Assembly (NCBI GenBank): GCA_946528555.1 | Contig: CAMMYS010000032.1 | Coordinates: forward strand, 1-49,307 | Length of the DNA: 49,307 bases | Source: an uncultured Mycoplasmatota bacterium | Lineage (GTDB): Bacteria; Bacillota_I; Bacilli_A; RF39; UBA660 | Direction: 5' to 3' | Shown here: positions 1 through 9,342 of the stretch, one piece after another | Layout: the number at the start of each line of letters is the position of its first letter | Numbering within the stretch: the stretch's first letter is position 1 | Made by a program: the position numbers and the translations under genes | The notes under the pieces: generated by a model | Told to the model about the DNA's origin: nothing | What the model saw: only the letters and a program-made list of their open reading frames with translations | Database searches by the model: none

Positions 1-812
1 TTATTTAATTTATTAAATTCATCATCAAAATTATTTTTATTTATATTAAAATCATTTAAGAAATTAATCTTAACTTTATAATTATCTTTATTCATAAATG
101 TACTTAAATTATAAATACATATTCCACTTAAATTATCATCATTAAATTGTATTTCACCTATTTCACTAGTAATTAACTTATCATTTTCATAAAGACTTAC
201 TTTAACATCACTTCTAACACCAGATATATCCTTAATATTTTTATTAATTGTTAAAGCCACTAGTGATGGAAATACTTTATTAATTTTAATATTTAATTTA
301 TTACATAATTCATATCCAAATCCTACGCTTCCTGTTTTAGGATAAGCTTTAGATCCAGTACTAATTATTAATTTATCACATCTAATATCATTGTTAATGA
401 TATATTTTTCATTATCCTTTTTAATATCTTTTACATCATAGTTATATATAATTTTAACATTATTGTTATTTGCTTCTTTTAATAAAGCATTATAAACAGT
501 ATACGCTTGATTAGAAGATGGATAATAATAACCATTCTTAATTCTTGGTATTAATCCAATACTATCATAAAAAGATAATAATTTCTTTTTATTATTATCA
601 TTTATAAATCTATTTATTAAGTCTCTGTCATAGGAAAAATATTTATTTTCATTAAAATTATCATTAAAATAATTACACTTTCCATTACCTGTTAATAATA
701 ATTTTTTTAATGGTTTATCATTATGTTCTAAAACTATTACTTCATTATTTTTACCTAATTTAATAGCGCTAACTATTCCGCTAATACCAGCACCAACTAT
801 AACTATTTTCAT
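1..812 (-). CDS. HI0933/YhiN-family FAD-dependent oxidoreductase, C-terminus cut by window edge
   Basis: The protein starts MKIVIVGAGISG, a Rossmann dinucleotide-binding fingerprint (GxGxxG) for FAD, and continues with LLLTGNGKCN near residue 45, the signature of the HI0933/YhiN (BaiN-like) flavoprotein family. A second nucleotide-binding piece (KLIISTGSKAYPKTGSVGFG, about residues 150-170) is also typical. The reading frame is open to the left edge, so roughly the last third of a normal ~400-residue protein is missing. The start is supported by a GGTGAAAG ribosome site just upstream. It is the last-read gene on this edge and is separated from the upstream small gene by a weak hairpin. Substrate unknown; members are flavin reductase-like enzymes of unclear role. 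Family assignment is firm, function is not. Confidence 0.85.
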   Translation of the reverse strand, partial: MKIVIVGAGISGIVSAIKLGKNNEVIVLEHNDKPLKKLLLTGNGKCNYFNDNFNENKYFSYDRDLINRFINDNNKKKLLSFYDSIGLIPRIKNGYYYPSSNQAYTVYNALLKEANNNNVKIIYNYDVKDIKKDNEKYIINNDIRCDKLIISTGSKAYPKTGSVGFGYELCNKLNIKINKVFPSLVALTINKNIKDISGVRSDVKVSLYENDKLITSEIGEIQFNDDNLSGICIYNLSTFMNKDNYKVKINFLNDFNINKNNFDDEFNKLN

Positions 813-835
813 TTCTTTCACCAAAAATATTATAT

Positions 836-863
836 CAAAATAAAAATGGCTTTTAAACCATTT
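836..863 (-). terminator. weak intrinsic terminator after the 83-residue gene
   Basis: On the minus strand AAATGG and CCATTT pair around an 8-nt loop and are followed by a T-rich tract (TTTTTATTTTG). The 6-bp stem is AU-rich, so strength is uncertain; read-through into the flavoprotein gene is possible. Confidence 0.45.
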
Positions 864-868
864 ATATT

Positions 869-1120
869 TTACATTGAAATTGTAGATATGTCTTCGAAGT
901 GTACTATATCATAACGATCTTTATAATATTGTATTTTAGCTGCTAATTTTTGAGCTGCTTCTTCAACTTGTTCATTAACTTTTTTATTATCAGTCATATT
1001 TGCTTTGTTTTTCATTATATAAAGTTTATCATATAAACCTTTTAGTTCCTTTATTTCTTTTTGTGATAGTTCATCTTTAAATCGTCCTAAATTACTATTT
1101 AAGTATTCTTCAAATCCCAT
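869..1120 (-). CDS. small soluble helical protein, unknown function
   Basis: Predicted 83-residue protein beginning MGFEEYLNSN, rich in Lys/Glu and predicted mostly helical (repeated EIKELK, EEAAQKLAAKIQ stretches), with no signal peptide or membrane segment. I chose the ATG at 1120 rather than an in-frame upstream start at 1144 because a perfect AGGAGG lies between them, about 6-8 bases before the chosen ATG. No motif or catalytic residues are recognisable. It stands alone between the MFS gene upstream and the flavoprotein gene downstream. Reality as a gene is likely because of the strong ribosome site and downstream hairpin; function cannot be said. Confidence 0.7.
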   Translation of the reverse strand: MGFEEYLNSNLGRFKDELSQKEIKELKGLYDKLYIMKNKANMTDNKKVNEQVEEAAQKLAAKIQYYKDRYDIVHFEDISTISM

Positions 1121-1196
1121 AATTAAAGCCCTCCTATACAACATAATATTAACATATTTACCACTCTATTTGTTTAAAAAGGCATGAACTTTACAT

Positions 1197-2375
1197 TTAT
1201 TTCTTAATAGTTTTATATGCTATTAAAAGTAAAATAATTTGTATTGTTGTTGTTATTGCAGCACCTAAAAATATATTTCTAAATGACATCACTATTAATA
1301 CACCTGCTATAAAAGCACCTATTCCTTCACCTAAACAAGCTATAAAATATCTAATATTTCCATATAAGAATTGATCTTCATTCTTAACTCTTTTTAAGAA
1401 AGTACCTGTAGATTTATCTTCAAGTAATCTACTTGTTATATATGATATTACAATAGATATTACAAAAGCATTAATATCATTTGTTATATATGCTACTATA
1501 AATGATATTAATCTAGTTCCAAATTTAATAAACATTGCCATATTAAAGCTAATTTTATTACTTAATTTATTAAACATTGAACAAAATACACTACCTAAGA
1601 AATTACATACTATTATAAATATTGATGCATAAGATACTTCAAAGTTTATATATTCTTTTCCTGTTAGTATTAACATCATTAAATCAAATACAATACCATA
1701 AGATATATCTATAAATAATACACTAATTAAATATATTACATTTGTTTTATCTTTAAATATATTCTTAAATGATTTTATTAATGTTCCATGTTCATTTGAT
1801 ACTTTTTCTTTATAACTGAAGAATAATAAAGCTATACCACTAAGTAAATTTGAAATTAATGCTATTACTAAACATCCTTGATATGTAAGTATTGGAATAT
1901 TATGAATAGATATACCCAATAATAAACCACATCCTATAATACCTATGTCTCTAGCGACATAATCTATTAAAGATTTCTTTCTATACATTTCATCTGTTTT
2001 ATTGATATATACAAGTAATGGATAATAACTAACTGAGAATATTACTTCACACATTATAGTTAATAATATACATGTTTTAATTACAAAAATATCATTAGTA
2101 TATAAAAGAACTACCATACTTATTGCTCTAAACATTATAGATTCAAATATAATATCTTTTATTTTAATTTTTCCAGAAAATAAACTTATAATAAATGAAA
2201 TAATTGAACTACATATTAAAGCAACAGATAATATTCTACTAATATCTGTTATAGTAAATAGTCTTTCTTCTAGCCATAATTGTCTATAATTAGACCAAAC
2301 ACCCATAGAAAATGACATAAAGAAAAGTACAATTAAAATTATTTTTTCATTTCCTATTTTATTTAATTTTTTCAT
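1197..2375 (-). CDS. MFS-type multidrug/solute transporter
   Basis: 392-residue integral membrane protein with about 12 hydrophobic segments, starting with a Lys-rich N-terminus and first helix at about residues 14-32, consistent with a 12-helix major facilitator. A charged middle loop (about residues 190-205, FSYKEKVSNEHG) splits two six-helix halves, as usual for MFS. The sequence carries no substrate-specific motif I recognise. Its ATG lies one base after the stop of the upstream surface-protein gene, and only a weak AAAGTAA precedes it, suggesting translational coupling. Export of a drug, peptide or metabolite is a family-level inference. Confidence 0.75.
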   Translation of the reverse strand: MKKLNKIGNEKIILIVLFFMSFSMGVWSNYRQLWLEERLFTITDISRILSVALICSSIISFIISLFSGKIKIKDIIFESIMFRAISMVVLLYTNDIFVIKTCILLTIMCEVIFSVSYYPLLVYINKTDEMYRKKSLIDYVARDIGIIGCGLLLGISIHNIPILTYQGCLVIALISNLLSGIALLFFSYKEKVSNEHGTLIKSFKNIFKDKTNVIYLISVLFIDISYGIVFDLMMLILTGKEYINFEVSYASIFIIVCNFLGSVFCSMFNKLSNKISFNMAMFIKFGTRLISFIVAYITNDINAFVISIVISYITSRLLEDKSTGTFLKRVKNEDQFLYGNIRYFIACLGEGIGAFIAGVLIVMSFRNIFLGAAITTTIQIILLLIAYKTIKK

Positions 2376-2376
2376 A

Positions 2377-3648
2377 TTACTTTAAATTAATTATTCCTTT
2401 TTCTAAATATATTGGATTTTTAATTGTAACAACTGGCCTAATAGCATTACCATTAGTAAAAATACTATTCATTGAACTATATAATATATTTCCACTTACT
2501 ACATTAGAATATATATTAGAAAGTCCAAATAAGGCATAACTATCAAATGCATTTACATATCTACTTGATAACCAAGTATTATATTTTTGATTCATAAATA
2601 ATTCATAATAACCATTTTTAAAGTTATTTTCTTCCATTTCATGTGCCCAATAATCAACATTTATTTCTAAAGAATCTTGTTTAATAAAACTATCTTCTTC
2701 AATTAATGAGCCTGCTTCACTTTTAGCTATATTATTTAAATATTGTTTTGGTGTATAAGTATTATTATCATATTTAATATATCCATTTTCTGTTTGAGGA
2801 TTATAGTATTCTTTATATGACCAAATATTACTTAAACTCTTTTCAATATCGTTTATATTTAAGTTTCTAGCAGGTGCATTATAACTACCATATAATTGAT
2901 TACAAATATCATTTAGTAGATAAACACCATTATTGTAACCTACACTACCACTTAAATATATAAGATTATTTTTATTATCAATTGTAATTGAATTTTCAGA
3001 AATAATATTTATACTTCCATCATTATTGATATCTAATAGTCTCCATTTTGATGTTTTTTTATTGATAGTTTGATCCTTAGAATATCCAGATAAATTCTTA
3101 GATAAAACATAATTACTATTAGTATTAGTTGGAATATAATTTACATAATCACCTAAAAGTAATGTATCATTTATCTCTTTATATCCTTCACTAATATCAA
3201 TATCATCAAGAGAATTATTAATATATCCAGATGATAATTCAAATTTAACATTTATTAATTTATCACTAATATTAGACATAAATAATTTATATGTTTTTAC
3301 TTCACTTGAGCGAATACTTCCACTAGGTTTATCTCCAAGATAAAAAATATTAATATCTTTATTATCACTAAATAATAGTTTAAAATTAGTTTCTACATCA
3401 TTTAATGAAGAAATATTAACATTAATAATAGTGTTACCTGGTTTAATAGAAATATTATCAGTATATGAATCATTTATTTTAAGTTCATAATCTAATTTGT
3501 TGACATACATTTCAACTGCTCTATGATTAGAAGATTTATAAATAAAATTAGAATAAGACGTACTAAAAGAAATGCATACTAAAATTAAGAATGCAGTTAG
3601 AAGAATTATTCTATTTCTAATTACTTTTATATATCTTCTTTCTTTCAT
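2377..3648 (-). CDS. N-terminally anchored extracellular protein, pilin-like/unknown family
   Basis: 423 residues. A short basic N-terminus and one hydrophobic helix (about residues 10-30 after the start, ILLTAFLILVCISFS) look like a signal-anchor; the rest is hydrophilic, Asn/Ser/Tyr-rich and extracellular. A region SKWRLLDINNDGSINII and a C-terminal RPVVTIKNP resemble the region YIWQILSISSDGTLKL and C-terminal layout of the protein at 25129-26295, so the two likely share an extracellular domain. I chose the ATG at 3648 because GAGGAAT lies 6-7 bases upstream; an upstream in-frame ATG at 3660 has no such site. The MFS gene follows after one base. Possible surface structure or sensor; function unknown. 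Confidence 0.7.
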   Translation of the reverse strand: MKERRYIKVIRNRIILLTAFLILVCISFSTSYSNFIYKSSNHRAVEMYVNKLDYELKINDSYTDNISIKPGNTIINVNISSLNDVETNFKLLFSDNKDINIFYLGDKPSGSIRSSEVKTYKLFMSNISDKLINVKFELSSGYINNSLDDIDISEGYKEINDTLLLGDYVNYIPTNTNSNYVLSKNLSGYSKDQTINKKTSKWRLLDINNDGSINIISENSITIDNKNNLIYLSGSVGYNNGVYLLNDICNQLYGSYNAPARNLNINDIEKSLSNIWSYKEYYNPQTENGYIKYDNNTYTPKQYLNNIAKSEAGSLIEEDSFIKQDSLEINVDYWAHEMEENNFKNGYYELFMNQKYNTWLSSRYVNAFDSYALFGLSNIYSNVVSGNILYSSMNSIFTNGNAIRPVVTIKNPIYLEKGIINLK

Positions 3649-3691
3649 ATTATTCCTCATTATAATTATAATATTTATAATATAAAAAGTA

Positions 3692-3725
3692 AAGCAAAGA
3701 AAAAACTCTAGATTGCTCTAGAGTT
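3692..3725 (-). terminator. intrinsic terminator of the str operon (after tuf)
   Basis: AACTCTAG pairs with CTAGAGTT around a 6-nt loop on the minus strand, followed by TTTTTTCTTTG. It sits about 20 bases after the tuf stop codon and ends the rpsL-rpsG-fusA-tuf operon. Confidence 0.9.
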
Positions 3726-3745
3726 AATATTCTTTTTGGCTTGGA

Positions 3746-4915
3746 TTATTCCAATATTTCAGAAACTACACCAGCACCAACTGTTCTACCACCTTCACGA
3801 ATTGAGAAGTTTGTTCCGTTTTCAATTGCGATTGGAGTGATTAATTCAACAGTCATATCAACATTGTCACCAGGCATAACCATTTCTGTACCTTCTGGTA
3901 AAGTAATTACACCAGTAACATCAGTTGTTCTGAAGTAGAATTGTGGTCTATAGTTACTAAAGAATGGAGTATGACGTCCACCTTCTTCTTTAGATAATAC
4001 ATAAACGCTAGCTTTGAATTTCTTATGTGGTGTAACGCTTCCTGGTTTACAAAGAACTTGTCCTCTTTCAACATCTTCTCTATTAATTCCACGAAGTAAA
4101 ACTCCAGCATTATCTCCAGCTTCAGCATAATCTAAAGATTTTCTGAACATTTCAATACCAGTAACAACAGTTTTTCTAGTATCTCTAATACCAACGATTT
4201 CAACTTCATCGTTAAGATTTAATCTACCTCTTTCAACACGACCTGTAACAACAGTTCCACGTCCTGTAATAGTAAATACATCTTCAATGCTCATTAAGAA
4301 TGGTTTTTCTGTATCTCTTACTGGAGTATCAATCCATGAATCAACAGCAGCCATAAGATCTTTAATAGGTTGTACCCATTTTTCATCTCCTTCAAGAGCC
4401 TTAAGAGCAGATCCACGAATAACTGGAGTATTGTCTCCATCAAATCCGTATTCATTTAATAATTCTCTAACTTCCATTTCAACTAAGTCTAGAAGTTCAG
4501 CATCATCAACCATATCACATTTGTTGATAAATACAACCATTTTTGGTACACCAACTTGACGTGATAATAAGATGTGTTCTCTAGTTTGAGGCATTGGACC
4601 ATCTGTAGCAGAAACTACTAAGATAGCTCCATCCATTTGAGCAGCACCTGTAATCATGTTTTTAACATAATCAGCGTGTCCTGGACAGTCAACGTGAGCA
4701 TAGTGACGTTTTTCAGTAGAATACTCAACGTGAGCAGTATTAATAGTAATACCTCTTTCCTTTTCTTCTGGTGCTTTATCGATTTGATCATAAGCCATAA
4801 ATTCACCAAAATATTTAGTAATTGCAGCTGTTAATGTTGTTTTACCATGGTCAACGTGTCCAATAGTACCAATATTAACGTGTTCTTTAGAACGATCGAA
4901 TTTTTGTTTTGCCAT
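3746..4915 (-). CDS. tuf: elongation factor Tu
   Basis: 389-residue EF-Tu that delivers aminoacyl-tRNA to the ribosome in a GTP-dependent manner. It has G1 GHVDHGKT (about 18-25), switch [11 protein letters not shown]4 NKCD, and the C-terminal beta-barrels ([23 protein letters not shown]). The ATG at 4915 gives the canonical [14 protein letters not shown] start and has GGAGG at the right distance; the in-frame extension to 4975 is 5' leader. It follows fusA with a 95-base gap that contains its own promoter (see 4947-4975), so it can be transcribed both from the operon and alone. A strong terminator follows. Identification is certain. Confidence 0.99.
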   Translation of the reverse strand: MAKQKFDRSKEHVNIGTIGHVDHGKTTLTAAITKYFGEFMAYDQIDKAPEEKERGITINTAHVEYSTEKRHYAHVDCPGHADYVKNMITGAAQMDGAILVVSATDGPMPQTREHILLSRQVGVPKMVVFINKCDMVDDAELLDLVEMEVRELLNEYGFDGDNTPVIRGSALKALEGDEKWVQPIKDLMAAVDSWIDTPVRDTEKPFLMSIEDVFTITGRGTVVTGRVERGRLNLNDEVEIVGIRDTRKTVVTGIEMFRKSLDYAEAGDNAGVLLRGINREDVERGQVLCKPGSVTPHKKFKASVYVLSKEEGGRHTPFFSNYRPQFYFRTTDVTGVITLPEGTEMVMPGDNVDMTVELITPIAIENGTNFSIREGGRTVGAGVVSEILE

Positions 4916-4946
4916 TTTACTTTCCTCCTTTTTTTTACATAAATAT

Positions 4947-4975
4947 ATTTTATCTAATACTTGACTAGTTTTCAA
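4947..4975 (-). promoter_or_regulatory. internal sigma-A promoter for tuf
   Basis: On the minus strand TTGAAA (4975-4970), a 17-base spacer and TAAAAT (4952-4947) form a good vegetative promoter between fusA and tuf; predicted start is near 4940. An inverted repeat ACTTGA...TCAAGT overlaps the -35 hexamer (about 4959-4977). Confidence 0.7.
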
Positions 4976-5002
4976 GTATAAATAACTAAATTGGCAACAC
5001 TA

Positions 5003-5021
5003 GTGTACGATTATTGTACAC
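5003..5021 (-). other. hairpin enclosing the fusA stop codon
   Basis: GTGTAC and GTACAC pair around a 7-nt loop that contains the fusA TAA (5011-5013). No T-tract follows on the minus strand, so it is not a standard terminator; it may define an mRNA end or pausing site before the tuf promoter. Confidence 0.45.
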
Positions 5022-7083
5022 CGTTTTTCTTAATAATATCTTCAGCTATACCTTTAGGTACTTCTTCATAATGATCGAAGATCATTTGATATGTTCCACG
5101 ACCTTGAGTATTACTTCTAAGTACTGTCATATAACCGAACATTTCTGAAAGTGGAACCATTGCTTTAATATCAATGTCTTTTCCGATACTTTCATTTCCA
5201 AGAGGTTTACCTCTTCTACTAGTTAAATCACCCATAACTGTACCCATAAATTCTTCTGGAACTCTTACGTCTACTAACATAATTGGTTCTAAAATACATG
5301 GATTACATTTATTTTTAGCTTCTTTTAATGCCATAGATGCTGCGATTTTGAATGCCATTTCATTTGAGTCTACATCATGGTAAGATCCATCAAATAATGT
5401 ACATTTAACATCTATCATTGGATATCCTGCTAGTACACCACCAGCAAGTGCTTCTTGAAGTCCTTTATCAACAACTGGAATATATTCTCTTGGAACAACT
5501 CCACCAACAACTTCATCAACAAATTCATATCCTTTATCTTTATTTGGTTCAAATTTAACCCAAACATGTCCGTATTGTCCACGTCCACCTGATTGTTTGA
5601 TGTATTTTCCTTCGCATTCTGCAGTAGTCTTTATTGTTTCTCTGTAAGCAACTTGTGGTTTACCTACATTAGCTTCAACACCAAATTCTCTTCTCATTCT
5701 GTCAACTAATACATCTAAGTGAAGTTCACCCATACCAGCAATAATAGTTTGACCAGTTTCATGATCAGTTTTTGCTCTAAATGATGGGTCTTCTTTAGCT
5801 AATTTTTGAAGAGCTAAGCTCATTTTTTCTTGATCAGCTTTTGATTTTGGTTCAATAGCAAGTTCAATAACTGGTTCTGGGAATACCATTTTTTCTAAGA
5901 TAACTTGAGATTTTTCATCACAAAGTGTATCTCCAGTTGTAGTATCTTTTAAACCTACTGCTGCTGCTATTTCACCAGCATATACTTCTTGAATTTCTTT
6001 TCTTTGATTAGCATGCATTTGAAGAATACGTCCGATTCTTTCTTTTTCTCCATTAGTAGAGTTCATTACATAACTTCCACTCTTTAAAACACCTGAATAT
6101 ACACGGAAGAATGTTAAGTTTCCAACAAATGGGTCATTCATAACCTTAAATGCTAATGCTGAGAATGGTTCAGAATCACTAGGTTTTCTAGTAACTTCTT
6201 TATCATTTAAATCAACACCTTTAACATCATCAATATCAGTTGGTGCTGGAAGATAATCGATAACTGCATCCATTAATGTACGAGTACCTTTATCTCCTAG
6301 TGCATCTGCACATAATACTGGGAAGAAGTTTACATCAATTGTAGCTTTTCTAATTGTTGATTTTAATAATTCAACAGAAACTTCATTACCTTCAAGATAA
6401 GCTTCCATTAATTCATCACTATAATCAGCAACTGCTTCAATTAAAACTCCTCTATATTCTTCTGCTCTATCTTTTAGATCAGCAGGAATATCTATTTCTT
6501 TTAAGTTTTGTTCTTTTGTACCATCATATTCATAAGCTTTCATTGTTACTAAATCAACATATCCAGTAAAATGATCTTCTCCACCTATTGGTAAAATAAT
6601 AGGTTCAGCTTTTTCAGATAATCTATTATGAATTGAATCTAATGAATAATAGAAGTCAGCTCCTATTTTTTCCATTTTATTAGCACAAATCATTCTAGGT
6701 ACTCTATAATCATTAGCTTGTCTCCAAACTTGTTCAGTTTGAGTTTCTACACCTGCTTGAGCATCAATAAGTGCAATAGCACCATCTAATACTCTTAAGC
6801 TACGAGCAACTTCAATTGTGAAGTCTACGTGTCCAGGAGTGTCTATGATGTTAAATCTATATCCATTCCAGTGAACAGTTGTAGCAGCACTAGTGATTGT
6901 AATACCTCTTTCTTTTTCTTGATCCATCCAGTCCATTTGTGATTCACCATCATGTGTTTCACCAATTTTATGAATGTTTCCACCTAAATATAGAATTCTC
7001 TCAGTTGTTGTTGTTTTACCAGCATCAATGTGAGCCATAATTCCTATATTACGAGTTTTATCGATTGATACATCACGAGCCAT
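5011..7083 (-). CDS. fusA: elongation factor G
   Basis: 690-residue EF-G, the translocase GTPase acting on the ribosome with EF-Tu. G1 [10 protein letters not shown] (about 17-26), switch region [12 protein letters not shown]3 DTPGHVDF and the later domains ([33 protein letters not shown]) are all present and length is normal. The G4 motif, NKMD in nearly all EF-Gs, reads NKME here ([11 protein letters not shown]), a conservative but unusual change at the guanine-specificity residue. Start ATG at 7083 has a GGGAG site. It sits 15 bases after rpsG, within the str operon. Identification certain. Confidence 0.99.
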   Translation of the reverse strand: MARDVSIDKTRNIGIMAHIDAGKTTTTERILYLGGNIHKIGETHDGESQMDWMDQEKERGITITSAATTVHWNGYRFNIIDTPGHVDFTIEVARSLRVLDGAIALIDAQAGVETQTEQVWRQANDYRVPRMICANKMEKIGADFYYSLDSIHNRLSEKAEPIILPIGGEDHFTGYVDLVTMKAYEYDGTKEQNLKEIDIPADLKDRAEEYRGVLIEAVADYSDELMEAYLEGNEVSVELLKSTIRKATIDVNFFPVLCADALGDKGTRTLMDAVIDYLPAPTDIDDVKGVDLNDKEVTRKPSDSEPFSALAFKVMNDPFVGNLTFFRVYSGVLKSGSYVMNSTNGEKERIGRILQMHANQRKEIQEVYAGEIAAAVGLKDTTTGDTLCDEKSQVILEKMVFPEPVIELAIEPKSKADQEKMSLALQKLAKEDPSFRAKTDHETGQTIIAGMGELHLDVLVDRMRREFGVEANVGKPQVAYRETIKTTAECEGKYIKQSGGRGQYGHVWVKFEPNKDKGYEFVDEVVGGVVPREYIPVVDKGLQEALAGGVLAGYPMIDVKCTLFDGSYHDVDSNEMAFKIAASMALKEAKNKCNPCILEPIMLVDVRVPEEFMGTVMGDLTSRRGKPLGNESIGKDIDIKAMVPLSEMFGYMTVLRSNTQGRGTYQMIFDHYEEVPKGIAEDIIKKNGVQ

Positions 7084-7098
7084 AAATATTCTCCCTTC

Positions 7099-7566
7099 TT
7101 ACCATCTATAATGTGCATAAGCTTTATTAGCTTCTGCCATCTTATGTGTGTCTTCTCTCTTCTTAACTGCTCCACCAACACCATTTGAAGCATCTATAAT
7201 TTCAGCAGCTAAATTTTCTGCCATACCTTTTCCTGTTCTATTCTTAGCATATTGAATTAACCATCTAAGAGTTAAAGCATTTGCTCTATCTTCTCTTACT
7301 TCCATTGGTACAGAATAGTTACTTCCACCAATTCTTCTACTCTTTATTTCTAAAGCTGGTTTGATATTTTCAAATGCTTGATTTAAAACTTCTAAAGGAT
7401 CTTTATTTGTTTTTTCTTTAACTATATCAAGTGCGCTATATAAAATCTTTTGAGCAGTACCTTTTTTACCATCTAACATGATTCCATTGATTAATTTAGT
7501 AACCATTTTAGAATTATATATTGGATCTGCTAAAACATCTCTTTTAATTGCTTGTCTTTTACGCAT
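7099..7566 (-). CDS. rpsG: 30S ribosomal protein S7
   Basis: 155-residue S7, primary binder of the 3' domain of 16S rRNA. It has the basic N-terminus [15 protein letters not shown], the [21 protein letters not shown] loop region and the C-terminal [20 protein letters not shown] that are diagnostic. Normal length. Lies between rpsL (32-base gap) and fusA (15-base gap) in the str operon, with an AAAGGAG site before the ATG. Confidence 0.99.
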   Translation of the reverse strand: MRKRQAIKRDVLADPIYNSKMVTKLINGIMLDGKKGTAQKILYSALDIVKEKTNKDPLEVLNQAFENIKPALEIKSRRIGGSNYSVPMEVREDRANALTLRWLIQYAKNRTGKGMAENLAAEIIDASNGVGGAVKKREDTHKMAEANKAYAHYRW

Positions 7567-7598
7567 TTTATTATCTCCTTTCTAATTTTCAATTTAAA

Positions 7599-8015
7599 TT
7601 ACTTAGTTTTAGGTTTTTTAGTACCATATTTACTTCTACCTTGTCTTCTTTTATCAATACCAGCAGTATCTAAAGTACCACGAACAATATGATAACGAAC
7701 ACCGATTAAGTCTTTAACACGACCACCACGGATTAGAACAACACTATGTTCTTGTAAGTTATGTCCTTCTCCACCGATATAACAAGTAACTTCCATTCCG
7801 TTACTTAATCTAACTCTTGCTATTTTTCTTAAAGCTGAGTTTGGTTTTTTAGGTGTCTTTGTAGAAACACGAGTACATACTCCACGTTTTTGTGGTGATG
7901 AATTATTAGTTCTAACTTTATCTTTTGAATTATATCCAATATTTAAAACTGGACTTTTACTCTTTTTAGTTTTCTTTCCTCTACCATTTCTAACAAGTTG
8001 ATTAATTGTAGCCAT
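7599..8015 (-). CDS. rpsL: 30S ribosomal protein S12, with an unusual Pro-to-Ile change
   Basis: 138-residue S12, decoding-centre protein. Core signatures [18 protein letters not shown] and [19 protein letters not shown] are intact, and it has the Firmicutes-type N-terminal insertion. Lys in PKKPNS (streptomycin-sensitive type) is kept. However the invariant KDLPGVRYH segment reads KDLIGVRYH: the proline (Pro90 in E. coli numbering) is Ile, codon ATC on the coding strand. First gene of the str operon, preceded by a strong AGGAG site and an ~84-base leader. Confidence 0.99.
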   Translation of the reverse strand: MATINQLVRNGRGKKTKKSKSPVLNIGYNSKDKVRTNNSSPQKRGVCTRVSTKTPKKPNSALRKIARVRLSNGMEVTCYIGGEGHNLQEHSVVLIRGGRVKDLIGVRYHIVRGTLDTAGIDKRRQGRSKYGTKKPKTK

Positions 8016-8021
8016 AAAAAT

Positions 8022-8099
8022 CTCCTTTCTTATTACACATTTCCAGGTGTATCATAATTCTTATTTTTTTAGGTTTTCAATACATGAAAACCCGAAATC
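8022..8099 (-). promoter_or_regulatory. structured 5' leader of the str operon
   Basis: Between the predicted transcription start near 8099 and rpsL lie two hairpins: GGTTTTCA/TGAAAACC with a 5-nt loop (8072-8092) and TACAC/GTGTA with an 8-nt loop (8034-8051), the latter just before the AGGAG at 8022-8026. Neither is followed by a T-tract on the minus strand. Could be a ribosomal-protein feedback leader or simply mRNA stabilisation; function is inference. Confidence 0.4.
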
Positions 8100-8105
8100 T
8101 ATTTG

Positions 8106-8134
8106 ATTTTAACATTAAAAAAAACACATGTCAA
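8106..8134 (-). promoter_or_regulatory. sigma-A promoter of the str operon
   Basis: Consensus TTGACA (8134-8129), exactly 17 bases, TAAAAT (8111-8106) on the minus strand. The -35 box is part of the terminator hairpin of the upstream 188-residue gene, and the spacer contains that terminator's T-tract, so the same DNA ends one transcript and starts the next. Confidence 0.85.
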
Positions 8135-8156
8135 GATTTTTTTATTCACATGTGTT
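8115..8156 (-). terminator. intrinsic terminator containing the stop codon of the 188-residue gene
   Basis: AACACATGT (8156-8148 on the minus strand) pairs with ACATGTGTT (8131-8123), 16-nt loop holding the TAA at 8142-8144, followed by a run of seven T. Overlaps the str promoter. Confidence 0.75.
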
Positions 8157-8708
8157 AATATTTTCAGAATCATATGATTTTACTACTATTTTAGACTTTA
8201 AATTCTTATTTAACATGCTCATTTGGTCTACCCCATCAGCATAACTAATCCATATATATAAATCATATTTATTAGTAGTATCTTTTTCTATAAAAACATG
8301 TTCTGCAAGTAACATATTTTCACCATCTTTAGCATCTTTAAAATCACCATCATATATTTTGTTATCTGTTATTAGCTTATATTTTAAATATTCACTTTTT
8401 AATTCATCAGATATTTCATTAATTTTAAGATAAATATCTGTACATGAATTTAATGATTCTTTAGATGAAATTATACTAAATGACTTCTTATATGCAGATG
8501 TATGATAATCTTTATCATATATAGGTATTAATAATACATTTTCTAGTTTACTATCTACAACATTTAAATCTAATTTTCCAGTGTGAAATACAGTAGTATT
8601 TGATCCATCTGAAACAACTTTTGTTCCAAGATAAGATAAAGATACACTAAATGTACCTATAAATAATAAAGCAAACAATGACCAAATTATTAAATATTTT
8701 ACTTTCAT
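8142..8708 (-). CDS. exported TasA/camelysin-like small surface protein (tentative)
   Basis: 188 residues with a hydrophobic N-terminal segment (about residues 5-24, LIIWSLFALLFIGTFSVSL) that reads as a signal peptide or anchor, followed by SNTTVFHTGKLDLNVVD. This layout, a signal sequence, then a strand ending in xxGxLDLNV, resembles TasA/CalY (camelysin) spore-coat/biofilm fibre proteins, but the mature part is short and the resemblance is only at motif level. C-terminal YDLYIWISYADGVDQ is beta-rich. Two cysteines (CTD, NTCE) could form a disulfide. Monocistronic, ending in a terminator that overlaps the str promoter. Function unknown; surface location is likely. Confidence 0.55.
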   Translation of the reverse strand: MKVKYLIIWSLFALLFIGTFSVSLSYLGTKVVSDGSNTTVFHTGKLDLNVVDSKLENVLLIPIYDKDYHTSAYKKSFSIISSKESLNSCTDIYLKINEISDELKSEYLKYKLITDNKIYDGDFKDAKDGENMLLAEHVFIEKDTTNKYDLYIWISYADGVDQMSMLNKNLKSKIVVKSYDSENINTCE

Positions 8709-8781
8709 ATCTTCCTCTATGAAAATTATAATCCAAAAAAAAATATTTGTAAATAATACAAATATTTCTTATTATTAAACG

Positions 8782-9264
8782 TTATTCTGCAGCTGGTTCA
8801 TCATCCATAGTTACATAATCTTCATCATATGAAACATCATAATCATCATTACTTCCGAATGAAGTATCATCATCCCAACTAGATGTAGTTTCATCATCAG
8901 TTTCAACTGTCCAGTTAGCATCTTCTAATCCTGCAATAATTCCACCGAATAAAGCAGCTCCTAGAAATGTCATAACAATTGACATAACAACGCTTAAAAT
9001 AACGCTAACTAATGCACCTATTCCAGCTTTTTTAGCAGAATTTGGTTTATCATTTTTCCATGCTAGGAATAAAATTAAACCTACTAGTGGAATAAAGAAA
9101 CCTAATACAGCCCATCCAAAGCTTCCTTTGTCTTCAGGTTGTGTTGGTTGAGGACCATACATTCCATTATTTGGTTGTTGGTTCATTTCTGGTTGAACTG
9201 GTTGTTGGTTCATTTCTGGTTGAACTGGTTGTTGATTATTGTTGAAGTTTGCACCATTATCCAT
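8782..9264 (-). CDS. two-helix membrane protein with Gln/Pro repeats (paralogue 1)
   Basis: 160 residues. N-terminal tail contains a tandem repeat QQPVQPEMN followed by DKGSFGWAVLGFFIPLVGLILFLAWKNDKPNSAKKAGIGA, two membrane helices (about 50-68 and 79-108) joined by a strongly basic loop, then an acidic Asp/Glu/Ser/Tyr-rich tail (EDANWTVETDDETTSSWDDD). The first-helix block is nearly identical in the protein at 9343-9735, and similar in shape to 9754-10485. By the positive-inside rule the KNDKPNSAKK loop is cytoplasmic and both tails are outside. AGGAGG before the ATG. Function unknown; no enzyme motif. Confidence 0.75.
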   Translation of the reverse strand: MDNGANFNNNQQPVQPEMNQQPVQPEMNQQPNNGMYGPQPTQPEDKGSFGWAVLGFFIPLVGLILFLAWKNDKPNSAKKAGIGALVSVILSVVMSIVMTFLGAALFGGIIAGLEDANWTVETDDETTSSWDDDTSFGSNDDYDVSYDEDYVTMDDEPAAE

Positions 9265-9342
9265 AATTTACTTCCTCCTATCATAATTAAATTATATTAA
9301 AAAAAATTATTTTAGTAAATAACTTTTTTATAATTTTATTTT

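Noticed and set aside
3741..3938. Plus-strand open frames opposite tuf and fusA
   Set aside because: They lie antisense to strongly conserved translation factors, have no ribosome sites and no recognisable protein.
8072..8092. Hairpin GGTTTTCA/TGAAAACC as a terminator
   Set aside because: No T-tract on either strand immediately after it; it lies in the rpsL leader downstream of the promoter, so it is kept only as leader structure.
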